DNA of 64,000 bases from Pseudoalteromonas sp. NC201. Its GTDB lineage: Bacteria; Pseudomonadota; Gammaproteobacteria; Enterobacterales; Alteromonadaceae. The notes beneath the pieces were generated by a model that saw only the letters and a program-made list of their open reading frames with translations, did no database searches and was not told the origin of the DNA. Numbering within the stretch: the stretch's first letter is position 1; every line of letters starts with the position of its first letter. The DNA lies in NCBI RefSeq assembly GCF_002850255.1, contig NZ_CP022523.1, forward strand, positions 248,001 through 312,000, given 5' to 3'. Below are positions 29,351 through 37,628 of this stretch, piece after piece. A program made the position numbers and the translations under genes.

Positions 29351-30077
29351 TTAATCTGATCTGTAATTTTTCCTTTTAAGCAACTTGTTATACATGTATC
29401 AATTATTAGACTATAGAGTCGTCAACGTTCGTTTAAAAACATCAAAAGCGTCGTAACCTTTCTTGGGAAAAGTCTTTACTAACTAAAGAAGGTGAAGATG
29501 CTTTAAGTCGGCAGGCTGGTTCTGAATTAAATAAGTAGTATAATTCTTTACACTTTTTACTTAGAACCATGATTATATATAGGATGAAGATCGATCTGAT
29601 GACGAAACAAGTAAAGTAGGCGCTGTTATCCAAATGCTTAATAATTCACAAATATCAGCACGGCAACCGACGTAGTTGCTTAATCTACAACAAATCTGGC
29701 TCTGAAATAAATGGGCAAGGGTCGGTGTTTTTACTCGAAGTGGTGAGTCATGCATGTAGGGCGACACCCTTGGCTATGTTTACAAAATTTTGGCGAAGTA
29801 TGACGCTAGTCAGTTTTCACCGTTTAGCACGGCGCGTTTTGTTCCCAGTGTTCAGTTGCACCACTACCGATATTCCGCCTGATATCACTTGGTAGTACAT
29901 GCGCATTTTTAACTTTTCCTTATTAAGTTGTAACTTAATTAATATCTTCCTTATTTCCAGTTAGTGAATGTATGTTTGAAAACACGCAATAAAATTATTG
30001 ACTCAATAATGGTAAGTAAACGCATATTTATAGTGTAGTTGAATGGTGATAGAATAAAGTACTTTTTGATTAAAAAA
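29351..30077. other. Gene-poor accessory stretch with no convincing gene
   Basis: I find no full-length gene in either strand. Short open fragments exist, such as a 33-codon frame around 29443-29538 ending in AGSELNK and a frame around 29580-29675 reading DDETSKVGAVIQML, but neither has a start or a family I recognise. They could be decayed remains of earlier genes. AT content is high towards the right end, which leads into the promoter of the small peptide gene at 30157. Confidence 0.5.
29994..30010. promoter_or_regulatory. 17-bp perfect palindrome, possible operator
   Basis: ATTATTGA-C-TCAATAAT is a perfect inverted repeat about 150 bases upstream of the small peptide gene. It has the size of a dimeric regulator site, but no regulator is identified. 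Confidence 0.35.
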
Positions 30078-30106
30078 TTGACTGGTGTTTTTTATTTTGC
30101 TAGGTT
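30078..30106 (+). promoter_or_regulatory. Possible sigma-70 promoter of the small peptide gene
   Basis: TTGACT at 30078 matches the -35 consensus; 17 bases later TAGGTT, preceded by TGC, could serve as an extended -10. The -10 match is weak. Confidence 0.35.
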
Positions 30107-30156
30107 ATTTCTGCGGTCGATTTGGTCGTAAAAATGGATTAAAAAAGGAAAATAAA

Positions 30157-30357
30157 ATGAATTTAAAATTAAATAAAAAGAAACTCAAACATTTATCAAA
30201 AAATCTTGGAGCGTTGCCATCAGAGATGACAAATAATGTCGCCGGTGGCCGATCAAAAGATAACGATGACTTACATACTATCGAAGTATCAGGCTGCGGC
30301 CCATGTCTTACAGATGGTACCTGCAACACAGGTGCTTGTGATAGGTATACAAACTAG
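30157..30357 (+). CDS. Orphan Gly-Gly-leader peptide, candidate RiPP precursor
   Basis: A 66-residue peptide starting at ATG 30157, 6 bases after AAAGGAA. Residues 1-31 look like a natural-product leader: a Lys/Leu/Asn-rich helix (MNLKLNKKKLKHLSKN), LPSEMTNNVAGG and a likely cleavage after the double Gly. The 35-residue remainder has four Cys (47, 50, 56, 61) and many Ser/Thr (S45, T52, T55, T58), as in lanthipeptide-type or other Cys-modified cores. No modification enzyme, peptidase or transporter lies within the window nearby; the next gene is an integrase. Export or modification in trans is possible. The leader type is familiar from orphan precursors in marine bacteria; the product class is inference. 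An upstream in-frame start at 30085 has no ribosome site. Confidence 0.7.
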   Translation: MNLKLNKKKLKHLSKNLGALPSEMTNNVAGGRSKDNDDLHTIEVSGCGPCLTDGTCNTGACDRYTN

Positions 30358-30667
30358 GAACTAGTATAAGAAAGTTATAAATTTTGGCGTGCTTAACGAG
30401 CATTATTCGCGCCAATCTGTAGCCAAAGTTTACTAATCCCTGGACCTTACAGTTGTAAGTTTACCTATATTCCTACTCATAGTAGTGATTCATCTCAGTG
30501 TTGTAGCCGATGCTTTTCTCAGAAAAATAGTGGACTATCTTATCTTCGTAAATGAGTTATCGTTTACAGTAGGGCAAATGATGTTGTTAGTCCTTTAAAC
30601 AAAATTTTTTAGTTTGTTTTTGGTGAAAAGTGAGTTAGCTGGGCGCCTGCTTTATCTTTTCTTATAT
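30358..30667. other. Intergenic region between the small peptide and integrase genes
   Basis: No gene is evident. A branched hairpin-like sequence at about 30382-30414 (TTGGCG ... CGCCAA, with inner TGCT/AGCA) could end the peptide transcript. AAACAAA and TTTGTTT near 30598-30620 form a weak AT-rich stem. Confidence 0.45.
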
Positions 30668-31876
30668 CTATATCTTGCGTTTTAACCCCGATTTGGCACG
30701 CTCTTTAATATTGGTTTGAATATAAATTTGATCTGTTGTTGCGATTTTAGCGTGACCTAAATCTTCAGATAGATGTTTTAGCGGGCGGTGTTGCGCATCA
30801 TGCGTTGCACCTGTATGTCTTAGCCAGTGTGAAGTTGCGGCTTCGAGTTGCTCTGACTCTTCTGTAAAGCCATCTTCCTTTAGTTTAGCCACTGCTAAGT
30901 CAAAACTTTGCTGAACAATACGGCGTAATTGACGAACGTTCATACCGCCTTGGCCCCTTAGTTTATGAACAATTGGGTAGGGCTCATCAACGCGAGGTAG
31001 GGCGCTTAACCCCCGGTACTGCCGGTAACGCTTTAAATAACTGATAAAGTCTTCGCTAAGCGTTACATCCCTTAGCTTATTGCCTTTACCCATAATTCTT
31101 AGGTACCAAAAGTCATCTTGATCTTGCCAAAAGTGGCTCATTACTGGTGACCAATGAGGGCGGTCAGATAGCTCTGAAATGCGTAAATACAAGCCTTTTA
31201 AGCAAGCTAATACGAAAAGATTTCGTTCTAGGTCCGGCTGCTGTTCACTTAAATCACGTGTTACACCAAAAACATATTCCCATTGCAAATCACTCAGCGT
31301 ATCAGGAAGGTTGATTTGCGATTGAACCACTAAATACGGGCTATTTTTCTTAACCACTGGAACAAAGTTAGCAAATGATTTTTCTTCTAAAATGGCAAAC
31401 TTGTAAAACACATTGAGCGCGGTAAACATTGCTGCCAACGTTTGCTGGCTAGCGCCGTTTTCTTTGAGAACAAATGGTCGCCAATTTTCGTTAACCTGAC
31501 GGATACCTTGGTTTTGCTTATAACGCCACTGCACAGAAGTTTGTGTCCATGCGTTATCTGGCTCTACCACAAAATCCACATATGCCTCGATGTCTTCGCG
31601 TTTTAGCTCAAACACTGACTTCTCAGCAACCAGCCACGACCATAAATAAAAGCGCTCAAGCTCATTACGAAAGCGGTTAAAAGTTGCTTCAGACTTACGA
31701 CCGTAAACATACAAAAACTGAAATAGGAACTGTAGTTCGCTATGTACCGGTATTGATTTACCTTGACGAGCCAAGAATTTTTCCAGCTCTGGATATTCAT
31801 GCCCAAGCGTATCATCTTCAAGATGGGCGATTTGATACCTAAGCTGCTTTAAGGTGTCGACCAATGGTAAAATCAT
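30668..31876 (-). CDS. Tyrosine recombinase / site-specific integrase
   Basis: A 402-residue recombinase. The N-terminal half holds a SAM-like core-binding domain (about 60-180). The C-terminal catalytic domain has the first Arg in YLRISELSD, the Lys in GKGNKLRDV, HxxR in SHWLRHTGAT, the second His in LGHAKIATT and the Tyr nucleophile in DQIYIQTN, so all catalytic residues are present. No partner transposon or phage genes are adjacent, and I see no att-site duplication. Such stand-alone integrases occur as chromosomal genes in Alteromonadales. A 9-bp inverted repeat lies 43 bases upstream of the start. Confidence 0.88.
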   Translation of the reverse strand: MILPLVDTLKQLRYQIAHLEDDTLGHEYPELEKFLARQGKSIPVHSELQFLFQFLYVYGRKSEATFNRFRNELERFYLWSWLVAEKSVFELKREDIEAYVDFVVEPDNAWTQTSVQWRYKQNQGIRQVNENWRPFVLKENGASQQTLAAMFTALNVFYKFAILEEKSFANFVPVVKKNSPYLVVQSQINLPDTLSDLQWEYVFGVTRDLSEQQPDLERNLFVLACLKGLYLRISELSDRPHWSPVMSHFWQDQDDFWYLRIMGKGNKLRDVTLSEDFISYLKRYRQYRGLSALPRVDEPYPIVHKLRGQGGMNVRQLRRIVQQSFDLAVAKLKEDGFTEESEQLEAATSHWLRHTGATHDAQHRPLKHLSEDLGHAKIATTDQIYIQTNIKERAKSGLKRKI

Positions 31877-31918
31877 GATAAGTCCGATATTGGTTAGTAT
31901 TGGACATATTATAGTGAC

Positions 31919-31949
31919 ATCTACACATATTATGCAATACTGTGTAGAT
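31919..31949. promoter_or_regulatory. Inverted repeat upstream of the integrase gene
   Basis: ATCTACACA and TGTGTAGAT are perfect 9-bp arms with a 13-base spacer. The site lies 43-73 bases upstream of the integrase start and could be an operator or a recombinase core site. Confidence 0.45.
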
Positions 31950-32070
31950 AAGCCTATAATTTATATTATGTTAAATAAAAGGGTCGCGTCATTTATTTGC
32001 AATAAGGGCGCCAAAACGAAAAAAGCGAGGGTTTCCCCTCGCCTTGTCTACAGTCTACTTGTTTCTTAAT

Positions 32071-33303
32071 TTATTCGCAGTAGTTGGCTACGTACGTTAA
32101 GTCGTTGATGTGCTCAGGGCCATCCATTACAAAGGTTGCTTCTGCAGTGTTTGGATCTAGTGTGTAGATCTTCGCGTCTTCACCTGAGTTACGGCCAGAT
32201 ACGTATAACGTGCCGTCTGAGCTTACTGCTAAACCCGATGCCCAATTTACACCATGCTCGCCAACGAGATCTAAAGACATGTCGCCTTTATCTAGTGTGT
32301 AAAGTGCTTTACCTGTTAGTACGTAAATCACGTTAGTATCTGCTGAATAAGCGATATCACCGTGTGAGAAGTCGTCACCTGCATAGCTTAGCTTTCCAAG
32401 TACTGTTTTTGCGCCTGTTTGCATGTCAAACTCATAAAGATAAGTTTTGCTGCTTGCAAGTAATTTAGTACCGTCTGGCGTTACTGCTGAACGGTATAAT
32501 GGCCATGAAACTGCACTAGCAGCTAAAGTCTGCTCTGCACTATCTAGTGAAACCTTCCAAAGTGATGAAGCTTTAGATGCACTGTCGTTTTGTTCCATAA
32601 AGTAAAGTGCACCATTGTGCGCAGCAATGTTTGAAGCTGTATTAGCGACGCCATCAACGTATGCATAGGTACCATTAACCATGTCGAATTTATAAACATA
32701 GCTATTGCTGTCTTCACCAAAGTTATTGATGCCATACACGCCTACTTTACAAGTTACTGGAGGCTCTGGAGGTGTAACGTCTTCCTCTTCTGTTACGACT
32801 ACGTTGTCTAGTAACGCACCATATGAGTCAGAAGTGCCTAACCCCTGAAAGCGTAATTGTGTCGAACTACCAGTTGCTTCAACCGTATACTCGTACTTTG
32901 TCCAGCCTCGGGTCGTTGCATTCATCGTCACTAGTGTGTTGTCACCAAACCATGCACGTGCACGATTAGTTGAGTTATTGTTTACCACTCGAGGCGAGTA
33001 ATAAAAACTCACTTTATACTTTTTTCCAGCAGTTGTTGGGATATTCTGGTAGATTGTATAATTTGCAGTTGAGTCAAGCTCTAGGTATTGATTGCCGTTT
33101 TGAGGCACGATAATACCAAGGCTTTGCTTTTGAATTTCGAATCTGGCACCCTCTCTATTCCAACCTTGGAGGTTGTCAAATAACGCCCAATCACCAGAAA
33201 TATTGCCTGATGTTTCAAACGAGCCGTTAACGACTAAATTGTCGGCAGCACTTGCTGTACCAACAACTGATATTAACGCTAAGGTTGTAAAGTTAAGTTT
33301 CAT
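32071..33303 (-). CDS. Secreted DUF642/CBM-like protein with C-terminal beta-propeller-type region
   Basis: A 410-residue exported protein. The signal peptide (1-19) ends at TASA. Residues 22-175 form a jelly-roll domain opening with NLVVNGSFE and containing GNQYLELDS and a LLDNVVV closing strand, typical of DUF642-like carbohydrate-binding modules. A Pro-rich linker (EEDVTPPEPPVT) leads to repeated beta strands with SSDGTLYVSG and TPDGTKLLASS, the pattern of a propeller with SMP-30/NHL-like blades. Cell-surface or extracellular polysaccharide binding is plausible. ATG 33303 follows GGAG; a GTG two codons upstream is an alternative. Confidence 0.75.
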   Translation of the reverse strand: MKLNFTTLALISVVGTASAADNLVVNGSFETSGNISGDWALFDNLQGWNREGARFEIQKQSLGIIVPQNGNQYLELDSTANYTIYQNIPTTAGKKYKVSFYYSPRVVNNNSTNRARAWFGDNTLVTMNATTRGWTKYEYTVEATGSSTQLRFQGLGTSDSYGALLDNVVVTEEEDVTPPEPPVTCKVGVYGINNFGEDSNSYVYKFDMVNGTYAYVDGVANTASNIAAHNGALYFMEQNDSASKASSLWKVSLDSAEQTLAASAVSWPLYRSAVTPDGTKLLASSKTYLYEFDMQTGAKTVLGKLSYAGDDFSHGDIAYSADTNVIYVLTGKALYTLDKGDMSLDLVGEHGVNWASGLAVSSDGTLYVSGRNSGEDAKIYTLDPNTAEATFVMDGPEHINDLTYVANYCE

Positions 33304-33556
33304 AGCCACTCCAATAAAATAGAGTTAATGTAAATTTTTTGTTTACAATAACATCACTTAATATACTACCATTGTCGTATTTTTTGAGTCAGCGGTCAAT
33401 GAATAACCGAAAAACCAGATTTTATGGTGTTTTACGTCTTTAAATAGACTTTTTAATTGGTACTTTAGTATTGTTTTCTTGGCGTGGAAAATAGATGTCG
33501 AAACCTATCCGTCATTTTGACCGAGACTAGGGTTTCGTATAGCAAGGTCATTAAAG

Positions 33557-34579
33557 CTAATGGTTAACGGTACATCTAAGAGCGTTTGTTTGGTTGCAGT
33601 AATGAAAGTCTAAGTAGTAGTTGTCCTTGGAAGGTGACTGGCCAAGAGCTATCGTATTGTAAAGTAATTCCGCTCCTTTTCGGCCCATTTCGAAGGGGTT
33701 TTGGCCAATATTGATTGTTGAAAGTCCCTTTTCCAAAGCTTTAAGTTGCATCTCTTCTGTATCTGCGGAAATGATCACAGCATTGTTATTTTTGATCTTC
33801 TCTTTGTATGGTAATACGCGTTCAATATAATTAGAGTGAAATTGAGCGAAGCCAGCGACAGCAATAAAAATCGGGGGATTTTCATAACTTAGCAAGGTCA
33901 ATAGTTGGCTTATCGCATCTTCGCGTTTACCCATTGTGTAAAGTGGGCATCGTTCGTACTCTTGCCACCCTTGCTTGAGATCATTCTCTGTTTTTGTAAG
34001 GTTGTCTATTGTATGTGTAGAGAGTGCATATCTAACGCCATTGATCCTTTTATCCAAATTAGGTGTTGAGTGATGACCTGTTTGAATACAAAACGATTGA
34101 AGCGCGGCCTTTTTATAAGGTTTAGCGGCTTCTCCAAGTGCAACACCAAATGCAAAGTTATCGGTTCCTACATAGGCGAGACGGTAATCTTTATGCTCTG
34201 TTAAAAGGTCAGAGTCAAAAGTGATCACTGGTATCTTCAATTGCTTTGCCTTTTTGAGTGAACGTGACACGAGATAGTTTGAATCGGTAGTTGATATTAA
34301 TAACCCGTCTACCTTTTTACTCAATAGTTCATTAATGATTAGGCTTTGCGTTCTAAAATCTTGATAGTCGTCTGCACCATCGTAGATACACTCTACATTT
34401 GGATGTTGTTTCGCAAAGTCTACACACCCTTTATACGATTGTTCATAAAAGGTGTCATTTTTAGTTTTGCCTACAACCGCGATGGTTATTTCCGCTTGAG
34501 TACTTTGGCTCAGTATCGCAAACAATATTAGCCCAAATACCAAGGTACAACGGGAGAATAGATTTTCCTTTAACTTCAT
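33557..34579 (-). CDS. Periplasmic substrate-binding protein, type I fold (orphan)
   Basis: A 340-residue exported protein. The signal peptide ends near TQA-E (residue 29). The first lobe has ITIAVVGKTKNDTFYEQSYKG and VDGLLISTTDSN, and the second lobe has VIISADTEEMQLKALEKG and IGQNPFEMGRKGAELL, the ribose-binding/LacI-like type I fold. No ABC transporter genes are near, as with the gene at 10148. It lies 90 bases downstream of the LysR gene on the same strand and may be co-transcribed with it. Ligand unknown. Confidence 0.78.
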   Translation of the reverse strand: MKLKENLFSRCTLVFGLILFAILSQSTQAEITIAVVGKTKNDTFYEQSYKGCVDFAKQHPNVECIYDGADDYQDFRTQSLIINELLSKKVDGLLISTTDSNYLVSRSLKKAKQLKIPVITFDSDLLTEHKDYRLAYVGTDNFAFGVALGEAAKPYKKAALQSFCIQTGHHSTPNLDKRINGVRYALSTHTIDNLTKTENDLKQGWQEYERCPLYTMGKREDAISQLLTLLSYENPPIFIAVAGFAQFHSNYIERVLPYKEKIKNNNAVIISADTEEMQLKALEKGLSTINIGQNPFEMGRKGAELLYNTIALGQSPSKDNYYLDFHYCNQTNALRCTVNH

Positions 34580-34669
34580 GTTTAGAGTGAAATAATTTTC
34601 TTAAACTACTGCAAGCATAACGTAGATTTTTAGTAACGCAAATGAGGACAGCATTCCATCTGGCGCTCA

Positions 34670-35557
34670 CTAGTGCATCGCAGCATTTTTCAATACAAAT
34701 TGATGAGCATCCATATAGCTTTTAATAGCACTTTGCGCAATTCGTATCGTCGCGGGTACATCAGTACTACCTTTATGAATGCAAAATACCTCCACTTTTT
34801 CCAGCTCGAATTCGGGATCTACTCGCTCCAGGTTATGATTATTAAATGCGATGATTTCTGGCACTAATCCAATACCCAAACCGCTTTCAATGAGCCCTAT
34901 TGTATCGCTAACGGAATTGGTTTTGTGATGTGCTTTGAATGAAAGCTGTTTAACGATATTTTGTGTTGTATGTATAAATTCATAATTTGTGACTTTGCTT
35001 TCCCAAGAGTTTGCAATGTAAGGAGCGGTTGTGTCGTTAAATTCACTGTCCTTTGCTTTATATAGCACGTCTCTAAATGAACCAATATATTGTTGTGATT
35101 GCTCCACATCTGTGCTTTTACCCACTCTAACAGCAAGATCTATCCCCCGCTCCACTAGATTGAGATGGCGATCTTCATTAATTAAATTCAGGCGGATTTT
35201 AGGGTGCGTTTTAATCAGCTTACATAGTGCAGGTGCAACGATGGTTTGCATCAAAGCATAGGATGTTGTCACTGTTAACTGCCCTGCCAGTACTGATTGC
35301 TTAGATCTTGCTTTCTCCCAAGCTAACTCTGATAAATGGCTGATTTCAAGGCAGTACGCATAGAAGTCTTTACCAACGTTGGTCAATGATTGGCTTCGTG
35401 TGTTTCTATATAGTAGTGGTGTTCCTATCTCTTCTTCTAGTTTCTTGAGATGTTGGCTGATCACTGATTTAGACAAAGATAACTTCTCCGCGGCTTTGGT
35501 CAGTGATCCTGACTCTACCACCCCCTTAAATATCATCATTCTTCTTAGTTTGTTCAT
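34670..35557 (-). CDS. LysR-family transcriptional regulator
   Basis: A 295-residue regulator. The winged helix at 1-60 contains VVESGSLTKAAEKLSLSKSVISQHLKKLEE (helix-turn-helix, residues 13-42) and RNTRSQSLTNVG. The remainder is the two-lobed co-inducer domain (VERGIDLAVRVGKS, LIESGLGIGLVPE). It precedes the periplasmic binding protein gene on the same strand and is divergent from the toxin-like pair, 758 bases away; regulation of either is possible. The effector cannot be inferred. Confidence 0.9.
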   Translation of the reverse strand: MNKLRRMMIFKGVVESGSLTKAAEKLSLSKSVISQHLKKLEEEIGTPLLYRNTRSQSLTNVGKDFYAYCLEISHLSELAWEKARSKQSVLAGQLTVTTSYALMQTIVAPALCKLIKTHPKIRLNLINEDRHLNLVERGIDLAVRVGKSTDVEQSQQYIGSFRDVLYKAKDSEFNDTTAPYIANSWESKVTNYEFIHTTQNIVKQLSFKAHHKTNSVSDTIGLIESGLGIGLVPEIIAFNNHNLERVDPEFELEKVEVFCIHKGSTDVPATIRIAQSAIKSYMDAHQFVLKNAAMH

Positions 35558-36315
35558 TTAACTTCTCTTTTCACATTACTTTATAAGATAAAGACCGCCG
35601 CACTCAAATAAAATTACATAAATATTACATAAATTAAACATTTATTTTTAACAGTTATAAATGAAATATGTGTTTTGGTCTATACCAAATTCAGTGTTAT
35701 TTCCCCTGCCTAGCTAAAAGTGGTTATTGATAATTTCCTTAATCGTTTTAGGTTTAACCTTGTTTGAATTTTTAAGTCATTTATATAACTTAAAGTGGCT
35801 GTACTAACGGGTAGTTACTTTGATTTTTCTGGCCAAGATCAGATAGCTGTCAATAGATTGAATTTATTTCTTCAACAAAGAACACGCGTGTCATTTATAG
35901 CGGCAGAAACATTGAGTTCGATTTTATGAAACAGTTTAATTAAGGTTGAATTTTGAGCGAAAGTGGCTATAAAAATAAGCTGTTAACTATCTGTTTGTAA
36001 CAAAACTCCCTACATCTATAGCTATGGATGGCCAGGTTATAGCTCGTTTTTGTTAACTTTCATTTACTTAATTTGTTGTTTTGTAGATTGTATACCATGC
36101 TGTTTGGTGTTATTGAAAATGCAACTAATTTCCTCAATTTGTTAGAAAGTGTAGAAGTTCTTCCATTCTCATTGTCCCTATATAAATAATATTAAAAGTA
36201 CATTTGGTTAACATTTTAACTACATGCACTTTTATCTTCAGTTGCACCTTTTAAACCAGAATAGGTCTAGTGCAACTTAACAGTTAGAACACCGATTGAT
36301 TAAGGAATATGAAAG
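35558..36315. other. Long AT-rich upstream region of the toxin-like pair
   Basis: No gene is visible in 758 bases. The left part has a direct repeat of ATTACATAAAT near 35610-35635. Near the right end, AGTTGCAC (36240-36247) and GTGCAACT (36270-36277) form an 8-bp inverted repeat 38 bases before the start codon at 36316. The length suggests regulated transcription of the downstream genes. Confidence 0.5.
36240..36277. promoter_or_regulatory. Inverted repeat just upstream of the toxin-like gene
   Basis: Perfect 8-bp arms AGTTGCAC and GTGCAACT, 22 bases apart. They could be an operator or an mRNA stem in the 5' leader. Confidence 0.35.
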
Positions 36316-37539
36316 ATGAAATCAATTAAGTTAAAGAAAAGCGCAATTGCTATCGTAACGTCACTCCAATTATTTGGGCTTAGTCAGCTCGCAACTGCGA
36401 ATACCGACGTCCCAGAAATCTCACCAATTATGTACGATACACTTCAAGGTGATATTGAAGGTGCACCTTTGTTTGTAGATGTTGGTTCAGATGATTTTCT
36501 ATTAACACAGGAGCAATGGCACACAATTCAAGTGTTCGCTCAAGCTGCTGTTGGGTTACCAAACAACGAGTCTGCATTTAGAAGTTCAACGCGCTACCCT
36601 GACAACACGCCTTTGAATAAACACTATAAAGCGTTAATGGAAACGTTTGGAGAAATCAACGCATCTGGTCAAAACTGGAATCACAATATCTACCCTAGCG
36701 TTATTGATTTAGCGACAAAACTTGCTAACTACTCAGACACTCATGCACTGTTAATTAACCCGTTTATCAGCCAATTAACCAACTTACATAACGCTTCACT
36801 TACGGGGGATATGCAAGCTGCTGAGCAGAGTCGCCAAGCCGCAATTTCATTTCTCAATACTTTTATGAGTTTTATTGACTCAAACCTGAATAAAACAGAA
36901 GAAGTGGTGAATGAACTTATTAGTTTTCAGGGGGGATTGACTACGCATACAGGGGAATTGGAAACGCTTGAGAGTACATTTGCTGATATCTTGAATAAAG
37001 ATCAGCCTGCGAATATTCGCGAAAAAATTAGTACCTTGCAAAATCGCCTAAACAGTCTTAACAACGAAAAAGACACTAAGTTGAAGATAGTTGCAGGCCT
37101 CTCTGCTGGAGGACCTTTAGTGTTGTTAATCGGCGGTTCAGTACTTGGCAGCCAAGTCGAAGAGCTCAAAGACGAAATAGATAAGGTTCAAGCAAAAATT
37201 GATAGTTCAAACAAAGACCTAGCACATTCAGTGAGCCTGGCCGCATCTTACGAGATTGCAAAAGGTCAAGTAGATGGCATGAATGATAAGATCCTCAAAG
37301 CAATCGATAATGTGCGCTTAGTGCAAGTGCATTGGCAGTCTCTACTAGGAGATATGCGGTCACTTAAAGAAGTCTTAGAGCAACTAGACAGTGAAAATGC
37401 ACTTCGAAATGCTAATGTTGTGGTAGCTGGTATTGTTTCATCTCCGCTTGCTAGCAGCGCAACAAACTCGTGGAAAGACATTTCAGACAAAGCGAGAGCA
37501 TTTTTGCAAAATGCTTATCTACCTATCTCTGAGCAGTAA
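36316..37539 (+). CDS. Exported helical protein, putative alpha-pore-forming toxin subunit (ClyA/XaxA-like)
   Basis: A 407-residue protein with a Sec signal peptide (about 1-29, ending LATAN). The mature protein is almost wholly helical. Long amphipathic, coiled-coil-prone segments (about 195-256 and 281-360) flank a single hydrophobic stretch at about 258-279 (KIVAGLSAGGPLVLLIGGSV). Two helical arms around a hydrophobic tongue is the design of alpha-pore-forming toxins such as ClyA, HBL/NHE, Cry6Aa, MakA and XaxA, and the length is that of XaxA. The following gene has a similar build, suggesting a binary toxin. The ATG follows AAGGA by 9 bases. I recognise architecture, not strong sequence identity; an adhesin or periplasmic coiled-coil protein remains possible. 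Confidence 0.6.
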   Translation: MKSIKLKKSAIAIVTSLQLFGLSQLATANTDVPEISPIMYDTLQGDIEGAPLFVDVGSDDFLLTQEQWHTIQVFAQAAVGLPNNESAFRSSTRYPDNTPLNKHYKALMETFGEINASGQNWNHNIYPSVIDLATKLANYSDTHALLINPFISQLTNLHNASLTGDMQAAEQSRQAAISFLNTFMSFIDSNLNKTEEVVNELISFQGGLTTHTGELETLESTFADILNKDQPANIREKISTLQNRLNSLNNEKDTKLKIVAGLSAGGPLVLLIGGSVLGSQVEELKDEIDKVQAKIDSSNKDLAHSVSLAASYEIAKGQVDGMNDKILKAIDNVRLVQVHWQSLLGDMRSLKEVLEQLDSENALRNANVVVAGIVSSPLASSATNSWKDISDKARAFLQNAYLPISEQ

Positions 37540-37560
37540 TCAAATACAACATGCATTCCT

Positions 37561-37615
37561 TCCTTATTGCTATAAGGAATATATCACCGTACCTGAGCTA
37601 AATATGCTCAGGTAC
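37561..37615 (+). promoter_or_regulatory. Two tandem hairpins in the spacer between the toxin-like genes
   Basis: TCCTTAT-TGCT-ATAAGGA (37561-37578) and GTACCTGAGC-TAAATAT-GCTCAGGTAC (37589-37615) are perfect stems of 7 and 10 bp. The second ends 3 bases before the AAGGAG ribosome site of the next gene and has no U-tract, so it looks like a translation or mRNA-stability element. Confidence 0.5.
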
Positions 37616-37628
37616 ATAAGGAGTTACT

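Noticed and set aside
29442..29767. Two minus-strand frames of 63-64 codons
   Set aside because: They have no ribosome site or family resemblance, and they overlap each other in a gene-poor stretch.
30085..30156. Longer start for the Gly-Gly-leader peptide
   Set aside because: The upstream start lacks a ribosome site, whereas ATG 30157 has AAAGGAA at good spacing and gives a typical leader.
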